Shown here: in pieces, positions 26,085 to 33,185 of the stretch
Layout: each line of letters opens with the position of its first letter
Position numbering within the stretch: position 1 is the stretch's first letter
DNA from: a bacterium
GTDB lineage: Bacteria; Calescibacteriota; Calescibacteriia; Calescibacteriales; Calescibacteriaceae
Direction of reading: 5' to 3'
Assembly (NCBI GenBank): GCA_030550715.1
Contig: JAUQOU010000001.1
Span: forward strand, 1-54,455
Length of the DNA: 54,455 bases
Translations under genes and position numbers: made by a program
The notes under the pieces: model-generated
Database searches by the model: none
What the model was told of the DNA's origin: nothing
Seen by the model: only the letters and a program-made list of their open reading frames with translations

Positions 26085-27185
26085 ATGATTTTTGTATACG
26101 GAGCATACGGATTTACAGGGAGAAAAATCTTTGATTTCCTATCTTCGGAGTTCTCACAAAAACTACCTGATATTAAAAAAACTCACATCATAATATCTGG
26201 AAGAAACAAGCATCTGCTTGAAAAACTATACAATGCTTTGAAAGATAACTTCAAGAACCTGGCGTTGCTCTCCGCAGAACCATCTGACCTAAAAGATATG
26301 AAAATCAAAGATATAAAACTCGTTGTCAACACCGCAGGTCCTTTTTCTGATTTTGGTCATTATGTTGTGGAGTTTGCTCTTTTGAACAACGCTAACTATA
26401 TTGATTGCTCGGGAGAATGGACATGGGTCCAAAACCTTATTTCAAACTACGCTGAAAAATTTGAAGAGAAAAAACTTTTCCTTTCATCAGGTGTTGCCTG
26501 GGAAACCGTATCGGGAGAGCTCTGTACAAAAAAACTCGTTCAGAAACTCCAAGAAGAAAAGAAGATAAGTTCCCTCACAAGAATTTTTCTCGTATACCTT
26601 GCGGAGTTCAATATGTCTCCTGGAACTCTCCAATCATCGCTCAACATAATCAAAAACGGCTCAATAACATGGGAAAATGGTCAATTCAGAAAAGTAAAAT
26701 CTGGTGTTGAGAGGTTCTCTTTTGAGCTTTATGGGAAAAAGTTTTTGGCAGCAAATATATCTACATCAGATGTCTTAAACGCTCCTCTTTCTCTTGGTGA
26801 GATTTCAAAAAAAATAAAATTTGATGTTCTTTTCGCCACAACTTATGAAAGAGCCAAACTTTTCTTTCCTGCTATAAAATTCTTATCTTTGATTCTCAAA
26901 ATCCCTTTTGCTGTTTCGGTTCTAAAGCGTATTGCAGATAGAATACCTGAGCCAGACGAGAGCAAGAACCGACTTGCGTCAGCGATAGCCTTTGGGCTTG
27001 ACTCAAACCGAAACGAAATCGGAAGATACGAGATTCACGCAAAAAAACCATACTACATAACATCAAAGATTTTAGCTCATGCGATTTATGGCTTTTTGAC
27101 CGATGAATACAGCAAAGAAAAATCCGGCTACCAACCTCCTACATCTCTTTTCAAGTTCGACGAGAAACAAATCTTTTCAGAGTAG
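26085..27185 (+). CDS. Saccharopine-dehydrogenase-like NAD(P)-binding oxidoreductase
   Basis: A 366-residue protein with an N-terminal Rossmann fold: VYGAYGFTGRKIFDFL at 4-19 (the GxxGxxG pattern in its GAYGFTG form), IISGRNKHLLEKL near 36 and VVNTAGPFSDFGHYVVEFAL near 85-104, which are typical of the saccharopine-dehydrogenase/trans-acting enoyl reductase superfamily. YIDCSGEW near 107 and LSSGVAWETVSGELC near 128 continue this pattern. The C-terminal region has a hydrophobic helix (AVSVLKRIADRIPEPD). Superfamily members act in lysine metabolism or in lipid modification; the latter group is closer by layout. The preceding 160-base gap has nothing I can name. Confidence 0.75.
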   Translation: MIFVYGAYGFTGRKIFDFLSSEFSQKLPDIKKTHIIISGRNKHLLEKLYNALKDNFKNLALLSAEPSDLKDMKIKDIKLVVNTAGPFSDFGHYVVEFALLNNANYIDCSGEWTWVQNLISNYAEKFEEKKLFLSSGVAWETVSGELCTKKLVQKLQEEKKISSLTRIFLVYLAEFNMSPGTLQSSLNIIKNGSITWENGQFRKVKSGVERFSFELYGKKFLAANISTSDVLNAPLSLGEISKKIKFDVLFATTYERAKLFFPAIKFLSLILKIPFAVSVLKRIADRIPEPDESKNRLASAIAFGLDSNRNEIGRYEIHAKKPYYITSKILAHAIYGFLTDEYSKEKSGYQPPTSLFKFDEKQIFSE

Positions 27186-27262
27186 TTCAGAAAAAATTCT
27201 GTGGGGAAAATTTTGTTTGTATGAATGCTTTGCAAGGTTAAAGCGATATTAATTTAAAAATT

Positions 27263-27775
27263 ATGATAGAAATAGAATTTCGGAAGGGCAGTATAATTGA
27301 AGTCGATGCTGATGCCATAGTCAACGCTGCAAACTCACTTGGTTATATGGGTGGCGGTGTGGCTGGATTTTTAAAAAGGGTCTGTGGAGATGATGTTGAG
27401 AAAGAAGCCATAGAAAAAGCTCCAATACCTGTCGGAAAAGCCATAACAACATCTGCCGGTAAACTCAAAGATAAATTCAAAGGAATAATTCATGCTCCGA
27501 CTATGGAAAGACCTGCGATGAAAATAGATGTGCAAAATGTCATCAAAGCAACACAAGGTGCATTAGAAGAAGCAGATAAGATGGGATTTAAAGTTATCGC
27601 TATGCCGGGAATGGGAACAGGAGTAGGAGGAGTAAGCAAAAAAGATGCCGCAAGGGCAATGATAAAAACTATAAAAAATTTCAAACCGAAAAACCTCACC
27701 AAAGTTATACTTGTTGATATAGACGATGAGATGGTCGAGGAGTTCAGGAAAGCTCTTGAAGAGAAAGAACCCTGA
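27263..27775 (+). CDS. Macro-domain protein (ADP-ribose binding)
   Basis: A single macro domain of 170 residues. DADAIVNAANSLGYMGGGVAGFL (in two parts, 14-23 and 24-36) holds the aspartate and asparagine-rich loop that binds the adenosine and distal ribose, and MPGMGTGVGGVSKKDAA (near 113-129) the phosphate-binding loop. Such proteins bind ADP-ribose and may remove it from proteins, nucleic acids or O-acetyl-ADP-ribose. It resembles archaeal and thermophile stand-alone macro domains in size. No ADP-ribosyltransferase gene or toxin-antitoxin partner was seen next to it. thyX starts 76 bases later on the same strand. Confidence 0.92.
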   Translation: MIEIEFRKGSIIEVDADAIVNAANSLGYMGGGVAGFLKRVCGDDVEKEAIEKAPIPVGKAITTSAGKLKDKFKGIIHAPTMERPAMKIDVQNVIKATQGALEEADKMGFKVIAMPGMGTGVGGVSKKDAARAMIKTIKNFKPKNLTKVILVDIDDEMVEEFRKALEEKEP

Positions 27776-27851
27776 AATTATGCTGAATTTCTTTTTTTCA
27801 ACTTTCTTGACTTTGGAAAAATTCTGATTTTCATCTCATAACTTTTTTGCT

Positions 27852-28640
27852 ATGACAATTTGTAATAGGTGCGGAAAAGGTTTCACTGTTGATATAACCT
27901 TTGGAGAGAGAAAGTGGGATTTTTGTGGGAAATGCAATTGTTTCAATGTTCTTGACAGAGGTTTTATTGCTCTTGTGGAATTTGGTGGTGGAGATGAGAT
28001 GGTTGTCAAAGCTGCAAGAATCTCATACGGCAAAGAGCTCAAAGGAAAAGAACAAGATAGAAAACTTATAAACTATATGATGAGGCATAATCATGGGACT
28101 CCCTTTGAACACTCTTTTTTTATTTTTCATGTGAAAGCGCCAATTTTTGTTGCCCGTCAGTGGTTCAGACACAGAATCGGCTCGTTCAACGAGATATCCG
28201 GAAGATATGTTGAGTATGCCGAAGAGTTTTACATCCCGCAAAAGCTGAGAGTTCCACATCCACAAAACAAACAGGCGAGCGTTGAAGCTGAAATAGAAGG
28301 AGAAAAAGAGCTTATCCGGCTCTATGAAAACTCCATAAAATCAAGTTATGAGAGTTATAAGAAACTTATCCACAGTGGAGTAGCAAGAGAGATAGCAAGG
28401 GCTGTCCTTCCGTTAGCTCTTTATACTCAGTTTTACTGGACCGTCAATCCTCGGTCTCTTATGAACTTTATAAATCTGCGTGTTTCAGAAGATGCTCAGT
28501 GGGAGATTCGTCAGTATGCCGAAAGAATCGTCTTTTTCTTCAAAGATAAAATGCCGTGGACATTTTCCGCCTTCGTTCAGTATGGGTTCTCAGGAAAAAG
28601 CGATTTTATGGAAAATCTGAAAAAATCAGAAGAGTTATGA
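27852..28640 (+). CDS. thyX: FAD-dependent thymidylate synthase ThyX with N-terminal zinc-ribbon extension
   Basis: Methylates dUMP to dTMP using FAD, NADPH and methylene-tetrahydrofolate. The ThyX motif [14 protein letters not shown] starts at Arg106 and includes the nucleotide-binding serine and SGR. Family sequence begins near residue 38 ([19 protein letters not shown]). Before it stands an unusual segment with CNRC at 4-7 and CGKCNC at 25-30: two CxxC knuckles about 18 residues apart, a probable zinc ribbon. No in-frame ATG, GTG or TTG lies near the usual family start, so the extension seems to be translated. It overlaps the in-frame ATG at 28637 upstream of ilvC. Total length 262, against roughly 220-250 usually. 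Confidence 0.95.
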   Translation: MTICNRCGKGFTVDITFGERKWDFCGKCNCFNVLDRGFIALVEFGGGDEMVVKAARISYGKELKGKEQDRKLINYMMRHNHGTPFEHSFFIFHVKAPIFVARQWFRHRIGSFNEISGRYVEYAEEFYIPQKLRVPHPQNKQASVEAEIEGEKELIRLYENSIKSSYESYKKLIHSGVAREIARAVLPLALYTQFYWTVNPRSLMNFINLRVSEDAQWEIRQYAERIVFFFKDKMPWTFSAFVQYGFSGKSDFMENLKKSEEL

Positions 28641-28654
28641 AAAATGAAATTTAT

Positions 28655-28661
28655 GGAGGTG
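28655..28661 (+). promoter_or_regulatory. Shine-Dalgarno site that sets the ilvC start
   Basis: GGAGGTG ends 8 bases before ATG 28670. It favours this start over the in-frame ATG at 28637, which overlaps the thyX stop (ATGA), and over frames reaching further into thyX. Confidence 0.7.
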
Positions 28662-28669
28662 AGCTGAAA

Positions 28670-29671
28670 ATGAAGCAGGTAAATATCTACTACGATTCCG
28701 ATGCAGATATATCACACATAAAGGGTAAGAAGATTGCGATAATAGGTTTTGGTAGTCAGGGCTACGCTCATGCTCTGAACCTTAAAGATTCAGGTATGAA
28801 TGTCGTTGTCGGACTGAGAAAAGGCGGAAAATCATGGGAACTTGCCCAAAAAATCGGAATTGAGACGATGGAGGTAGAAGATGCTTCAAGATGGGCTGAC
28901 ATAATAATGATACTTATACCAGACGAAGAGCAACCAGAGGTCTATGAGAAGAAGATAAAAGATGGTCTTTCTGAGGGCAAGTATTTGGCTTTCGCTCACG
29001 GCTTTAACATTCACTTCAAGCAGATAGTCCCACCAGAATATGTCAATGTTTTCATGGTTGCTCCGAAGGGTCCCGGAAAACTCGTCAGAGAAGAGTTCTT
29101 GAAGGGCAGAGGAGTCCCAGCTCTTTTAGCGGTGTATCAGGACCCATCAGGAGATACAAAATCGGTTGCTCTCGCATACGCAAAAGGAATAGGAGCAACC
29201 CGGGCGGGAGTGATAGAAACAACCTTCAAAGATGAAACAGAAACAGACCTTTTCGGGGAGCAGGTGGTTTTGTGCGGGGGACTCACATCTCTTATGCGTT
29301 CTGCATTTGAAACGCTCGTTTCCGCTGGATACCCACCAGAACTCGCATACTTTGAGTGCATTCACGAAATGAAACTTATCGTAGACCTAATATACGAAGG
29401 CGGATTTAAGATGATGAGAAAATATATCTCAAACACCGCAAAGTACGGTGACCTAACACGCGGTCCAAGAATAATAGATGAAAGAGTAAAAGAAAAAATG
29501 AAAGAGATACTGCATGAAATACAGACAGGAAAGTTCGCAAAGGAGTGGATTTTAGAGAATATAGCTGGAAGACCAGTTTTCAACGCTATGCTACAAGAAT
29601 GGGAGAATATAGAAGCAGAAAAAGTCGGCGAAAAACTCAGAAAAATGATGCCCTGGCTCAAAAAAGAATAA
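28670..29671 (+). CDS. ilvC: Ketol-acid reductoisomerase
   Basis: Second enzyme of branched-chain amino-acid synthesis (acetolactate to dihydroxyisovalerate, Mg2+ and NAD(P)H). At 333 residues it is a class I (short) enzyme. [19 protein letters not shown] near 21-39 is the dinucleotide loop; [11 protein letters not shown] near 43 holds the residues that decide NADPH or NADH use. AHGFNIHF near 107 and MVAPKGPG near 127 lie at the active site, and [12 protein letters not shown] near 190 with [16 protein letters not shown]-like sequence (here [16 protein letters not shown]) near 226 bind Mg2+. No ilvBN or leu genes are adjacent; it follows thyX with a 29-base gap. Confidence 0.97.
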   Translation: MKQVNIYYDSDADISHIKGKKIAIIGFGSQGYAHALNLKDSGMNVVVGLRKGGKSWELAQKIGIETMEVEDASRWADIIMILIPDEEQPEVYEKKIKDGLSEGKYLAFAHGFNIHFKQIVPPEYVNVFMVAPKGPGKLVREEFLKGRGVPALLAVYQDPSGDTKSVALAYAKGIGATRAGVIETTFKDETETDLFGEQVVLCGGLTSLMRSAFETLVSAGYPPELAYFECIHEMKLIVDLIYEGGFKMMRKYISNTAKYGDLTRGPRIIDERVKEKMKEILHEIQTGKFAKEWILENIAGRPVFNAMLQEWENIEAEKVGEKLRKMMPWLKKE

Positions 29672-29706
29672 TAAGAAAAAACTTTGTCAAATTCAAGAAA
29701 CCTTTT

Positions 29707-30660
29707 TTAAAGCGAGACAGGAGAAGAAGCGTATATTTTTCTCTCCAAAACCTTTTTCCCTTGAAATGTATTCAGCTCCTCCATCAATTTATTTATCTTG
29801 TTAAGTACATTAAATTTATTTCTGCACCATTCGGGAGCTACGAGGTACTTATCGGGAGCTTCACCTGTGAGCCGAGCTACATATATTGAATCAGAAAGAT
29901 GCTCCAGAAATTCAACCGCATACTTAGCGTATTCTTCAAGTGTAAGCGGAGTGTATTTTCCTTCCCTATACCAAACCTCAAGCAGAGTGAATTTCACAAC
30001 ATGAAGAGGATGAATTTTGACTGCGAAGACCCCTAGTTCAGAAAGATACTCTGCTGTTTTGATGTAATCTTCTCGTGTATCTCCCGGAAGACCTATTATA
30101 ACATGTGCGAGAACTCTTATGCCTCTTTCTTTGAGTTTCAGTGTTGCTTCTGTGAAGTCCTCAACGGTGTGTCCTCTTTGTATTATTTCAAGAGTTTTTG
30201 GATTTGCGGTCTGTAATCCGAGTTCAACTACTAAAAATGTCTTTTTGTTTATCTCTGCAAGAAGTTCTATTACATCATCAGGCAGACAATCAGGTCTTGT
30301 GCCGATAAATATTCCTACTATGTTCTCATCTGCCCCAAGAGCTTCGTAATAAAGCTCTCTCAACTTCTCTACTTCTCCGTATGTATTTGTGTACGGCTGG
30401 AAATAAACTGCAAATTTTTTTGCCTTTTTATAAATTCTCGCTTTTTCTATTCCCTCTTTTATCTGTTCTTTTATGCTTTTCCATCTTTCAGCGTTCGGTG
30501 GAGTGAAACTTTTTACATTGCAGAATATGCAACCCCTCCAACCCTTTGTTCCATCTCTTACGGGACATGTAAAACCACCATCAACTGAAATTTTGTAAAC
30601 TTTTTCCCCAAAATACTCTCTCAAAAAAGTATTGAATGATTTATATCTTATTTTTGTCAT
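29707..30660 (-). CDS. Radical SAM protein, YhcC type (TIGR01212 family)
   Basis: A 317-residue radical SAM enzyme. The cluster cysteines are Cys32, Cys44 and Cys47 (TCPVRDGTKGWRGCIFCN spans 31-48), with the wide spacing between the first two that marks the YhcC family instead of the usual CxxxCxxC. VELGLQTANPKTLEII near 148 and VLAHVIIGLPGDTREDY near 180 are standard radical SAM barrel elements; VKIHPLHVVKFTLLE near 216 is typical of the family. E. coli YhcC has no settled role that I can state with certainty, so the substrate is left open. It is convergent with ilvC and stands alone on its strand. Confidence 0.9.
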   Translation of the reverse strand: MTKIRYKSFNTFLREYFGEKVYKISVDGGFTCPVRDGTKGWRGCIFCNVKSFTPPNAERWKSIKEQIKEGIEKARIYKKAKKFAVYFQPYTNTYGEVEKLRELYYEALGADENIVGIFIGTRPDCLPDDVIELLAEINKKTFLVVELGLQTANPKTLEIIQRGHTVEDFTEATLKLKERGIRVLAHVIIGLPGDTREDYIKTAEYLSELGVFAVKIHPLHVVKFTLLEVWYREGKYTPLTLEEYAKYAVEFLEHLSDSIYVARLTGEAPDKYLVAPEWCRNKFNVLNKINKLMEELNTFQGKKVLERKIYASSPVSL

Positions 30661-30766
30661 TAAATATAAACATTAGTTTCTGTTCAGCTGACTTTTTAAT
30701 TTTTCTTGAAATTTAAGTCAAATCAACTTTTTTCACATACAAAACTTTTTCCTAAATTTGTATTAT

Positions 30767-32587
30767 ATGATTTCAGCAGATAATTCTTTTGAAGTAGAAG
30801 GTCATGTTGGAGTGGTTTTGGGAACGAAGCCGGCAACTCCTGTTGAGTTCTGGATAGCTGTTGAAAGGTCGTACCCGCTTCAGCTTGACGATACCGTATG
30901 GACTTCCACAAAAATAAAAATCAACGGAATCGAAGAGGAGGTGAGGTTCTACGGAATTGTTGATCTCGTTGAAAAGAGCTACGAGGGTCTAAACTTTGAT
31001 TCAGATATGTATCACATAAGAGATATACCTGTTGAAGAAAGGCATGTTGCACATGTGAAGATAACGAGAATAGAGCCGGAGTATTTTATTCCGCCTCAGC
31101 CGAATGCTCCGGTATTTCTTGCACGCGGAGAGAAATTCCACAAAACTATCGGAGCAGATATGATGAAGAGAAAGGTTCCAGCGGGATTATCTCTTGCTAC
31201 CCAAGAGGTAGTATATATAGACCTTGATTACATTGATGGAGAAAAAGGGGCTCACGTTTCTATTTCTGGAATTTCAGGTGTTGCAACTAAAACCTCATAC
31301 GGAATATTTTTGCTCCACGAGATAATGCGTCTGAAAGCTAGGGAGGGAGACAAAACTTTTTGCGCTCTTATCTTCAATGTGAAAGGTGAAGACCTGCTTT
31401 TTTTAGATAAACCGAACAGAAAACTCTTTGAGATTTATAAAGATAGCATTGAGCTTTGGGCGAAAATATCTCCTGAAATAAAAAGAGAGTTCATAGATGT
31501 GAGGAAAGGTTTTTCTGTTTTTCCCGTGAATTTTTATGCTCCGCCACGCAAAAATACAAAGGATTTGAAACCAGATGTATCGCAGAGAGATGAGTCAAGC
31601 GTCTCGGTCCTCGCCTTCAATTTTTTTGACTTCGCAAAGTATGGTTTTTTAGATTTTGTCATATCAGATGAAGAGAACGAAAATGTCAAATCCCTCGCAT
31701 ACTTAATCTCAGAGCTACTTCAAACAATGGCTCAAAAAACAGAGCAAAAATATAAAAATCTCGCCTTGGAAAAAAAACTCAACTTCGTAGAGACAGAAGA
31801 GGTAGGTAAAAAAGATGAAGATAAAAAGATAAAAAATATCTACGACTTTATAAGATACCTTGAAAGGATTTTTTCCGGAACTCCAAGAGATAATTTCATA
31901 AGGCATGAGGATATTGCAAAACATTTTCATCCTCAGACACTGCAAGCATTCCTGCGACGGCTCAACAATATGAAAACATTTTTCGGAAATATAATAAGAG
32001 AAGATGTTGATGGAGATGTTTTTGAGCGCATTGTCAAAATAAAGCCGGGAACAATAAATGTGATTCATATAGGAAACCTTCCTGAACCAGCTCAAAGATT
32101 TGTTGTCGGAGCGATCTTGAAGACCATTTTCAGAGATCAGGAGATGGAGGGCTCATCAAAAAGAAAAGTTATTGTTTTTCTTGATGAACTTTCAAAGTAT
32201 GCTCCACGGGAAGGGAGTTCTCCCATAAAAGATATTCTCGAGGATATAGCTGAGCGAGGGAGAAGTTTGGGAGTTATTCTTATAGGTGCTCAGCAGAGCG
32301 CATCAACGGTCAGCAAAAAAATAATAATGAACTCATCAATAAAGATAATCGGAAGAATGTCCCCGGAAGAAGTAGAGAAATCTGAATACGATTTTTTATC
32401 AACTGAGATGAAGAAAAGATTGATAACCGCTCGTCCCGGGAGAGTCATAATAAGCCAACCCGAGGTTTTTGCTCCTATTCCTGTTCTTTTCCCGTTTCCG
32501 TTCTGGGCTACAAAAAAAGATGAAGTTTTTGAGCCACGCGATACAAAATCAGATATAGGAAATTTTTCATATGTTCAGGAAGAATGA
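30767..32587 (+). CDS. HerA-like (DUF87) ATPase with altered P-loop
   Basis: A 606-residue protein of the HerA/FtsK-type translocase group. An N-terminal beta-barrel (about 8-130, FEVEGHVGVVLGT...) resembles the HerA HAS-barrel. The P-loop is unusual: GISGVATKTS (168-177), one residue longer between the first glycine and lysine than GxxxxGKT and with Ala-Thr before the lysine. Walker B is FLDELSKYAP with Asp473-Glu474, then RGRSLGVILIGAQQ near 500 (sensor). HerA proteins drive DNA-end resection with NurA; no nurA is adjacent. TTG 30758 is an in-frame alternative start. The gene is divergent from yhcC and convergent, by 10 bases, with the Fur-family gene. Confidence 0.8.
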   Translation: MISADNSFEVEGHVGVVLGTKPATPVEFWIAVERSYPLQLDDTVWTSTKIKINGIEEEVRFYGIVDLVEKSYEGLNFDSDMYHIRDIPVEERHVAHVKITRIEPEYFIPPQPNAPVFLARGEKFHKTIGADMMKRKVPAGLSLATQEVVYIDLDYIDGEKGAHVSISGISGVATKTSYGIFLLHEIMRLKAREGDKTFCALIFNVKGEDLLFLDKPNRKLFEIYKDSIELWAKISPEIKREFIDVRKGFSVFPVNFYAPPRKNTKDLKPDVSQRDESSVSVLAFNFFDFAKYGFLDFVISDEENENVKSLAYLISELLQTMAQKTEQKYKNLALEKKLNFVETEEVGKKDEDKKIKNIYDFIRYLERIFSGTPRDNFIRHEDIAKHFHPQTLQAFLRRLNNMKTFFGNIIREDVDGDVFERIVKIKPGTINVIHIGNLPEPAQRFVVGAILKTIFRDQEMEGSSKRKVIVFLDELSKYAPREGSSPIKDILEDIAERGRSLGVILIGAQQSASTVSKKIIMNSSIKIIGRMSPEEVEKSEYDFLSTEMKKRLITARPGRVIISQPEVFAPIPVLFPFPFWATKKDEVFEPRDTKSDIGNFSYVQEE

Positions 32588-32597
32588 TAAGGAATTT

Positions 32598-33047
32598 TCA
32601 GTGTTTTTTCCTTTCTGACTTTTTCTCGCAATCGGGACATATTCCTTTTATGATGACAGAAAATTTCTCTTTTTTTCCGGGTATGTTTTTTACGAAATTG
32701 ACTTTTATTGATTTTTCTTCAATATCTTCTATTTTTCCGCATACTCTGCATATAAAATGGTGGTGAGGTGAGATGTTAGTGTCAAAAACGGTGAGCCCGT
32801 AATCTTTTGACGCCATCATAGAGTTTATTATCCCTTTCTCTTCAAAATACCTTAAAGTTCTGTACACGGTGCTTAAAGATAGTGAAGGAATTTCATCTTT
32901 TATTTTTTGGTATATTTCTTCTGCCGTGAGGTGACCTTGCATTTCTTTGACTTTCTTGTAAATATAAATTCTCTGGGGAGTGGATTTTATCCCCTTTTCT
33001 TTCAGAGCAAGAACTATGCTCTCTATTGTTGCCTTTGATTCATTCAT
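32598..33047 (-). CDS. Fur-family metal- or peroxide-responsive regulator
   Basis: A 149-residue Fur-family repressor. The winged helix (about 10-80) includes TPQRIYIYKKV and SLSTVYRTLRYFEEKGII, the recognition region. PHHHFICRVCGKIEDIE (94-110) holds the regulatory-site histidines and Cys100/Cys103; Cys136 and Cys139 (CPDC) complete the structural zinc site. The wider set of residues does not let me choose among Fur, Zur, PerR and Mur. Its start lies 6 bases after a TAAATT box and has no Shine-Dalgarno site. It is divergent from a large lipoprotein gene; a 15-base palindrome lies between them and may be its operator. Confidence 0.92.
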   Translation of the reverse strand: MNESKATIESIVLALKEKGIKSTPQRIYIYKKVKEMQGHLTAEEIYQKIKDEIPSLSLSTVYRTLRYFEEKGIINSMMASKDYGLTVFDTNISPHHHFICRVCGKIEDIEEKSIKVNFVKNIPGKKEKFSVIIKGICPDCEKKSERKKH

Positions 33048-33148
33048 ACTAAAAATTTATTGCTTTTAGAAAAAATTTTTTATATAACAAGATTTTTTAA
33101 TAGTTTAAAAGAAATTTAAAAATGTTCGAGGGGTTTTTGAGCAAAACC

Positions 33149-33163
33149 TGAAACTTTGTTTCA
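33149..33163. promoter_or_regulatory. Perfect 15-base palindrome, candidate operator
   Basis: TGAAACTTTGTTTCA (6+3+6) sits just upstream of a TAAAAT box at 33173 and of the lipoprotein start at 33186, and about 100 bases from the divergent Fur-family gene. Position and symmetry fit an operator for that regulator or another dimeric repressor. It is not a textbook Fur box. Confidence 0.35.
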
Positions 33164-33172
33164 AAAAGAATC

Positions 33173-33178
33173 TAAAAT
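33173..33178 (+). promoter_or_regulatory. TAAAAT -10-like box before the large lipoprotein gene
   Basis: TAAAAT ends 7 bases before ATG 33186, the distance expected if transcription begins at or next to the start codon. No Shine-Dalgarno site lies between. This box is one of the better leaderless candidates in the window. Confidence 0.4.
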
Positions 33179-33185
33179 TTTATCT

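Noticed and set aside
28556-28669. Extended ilvC start inside thyX
   Set aside because: A GGAGGTG site 8 bases before ATG 28670 and the normal protein start support the shorter form.
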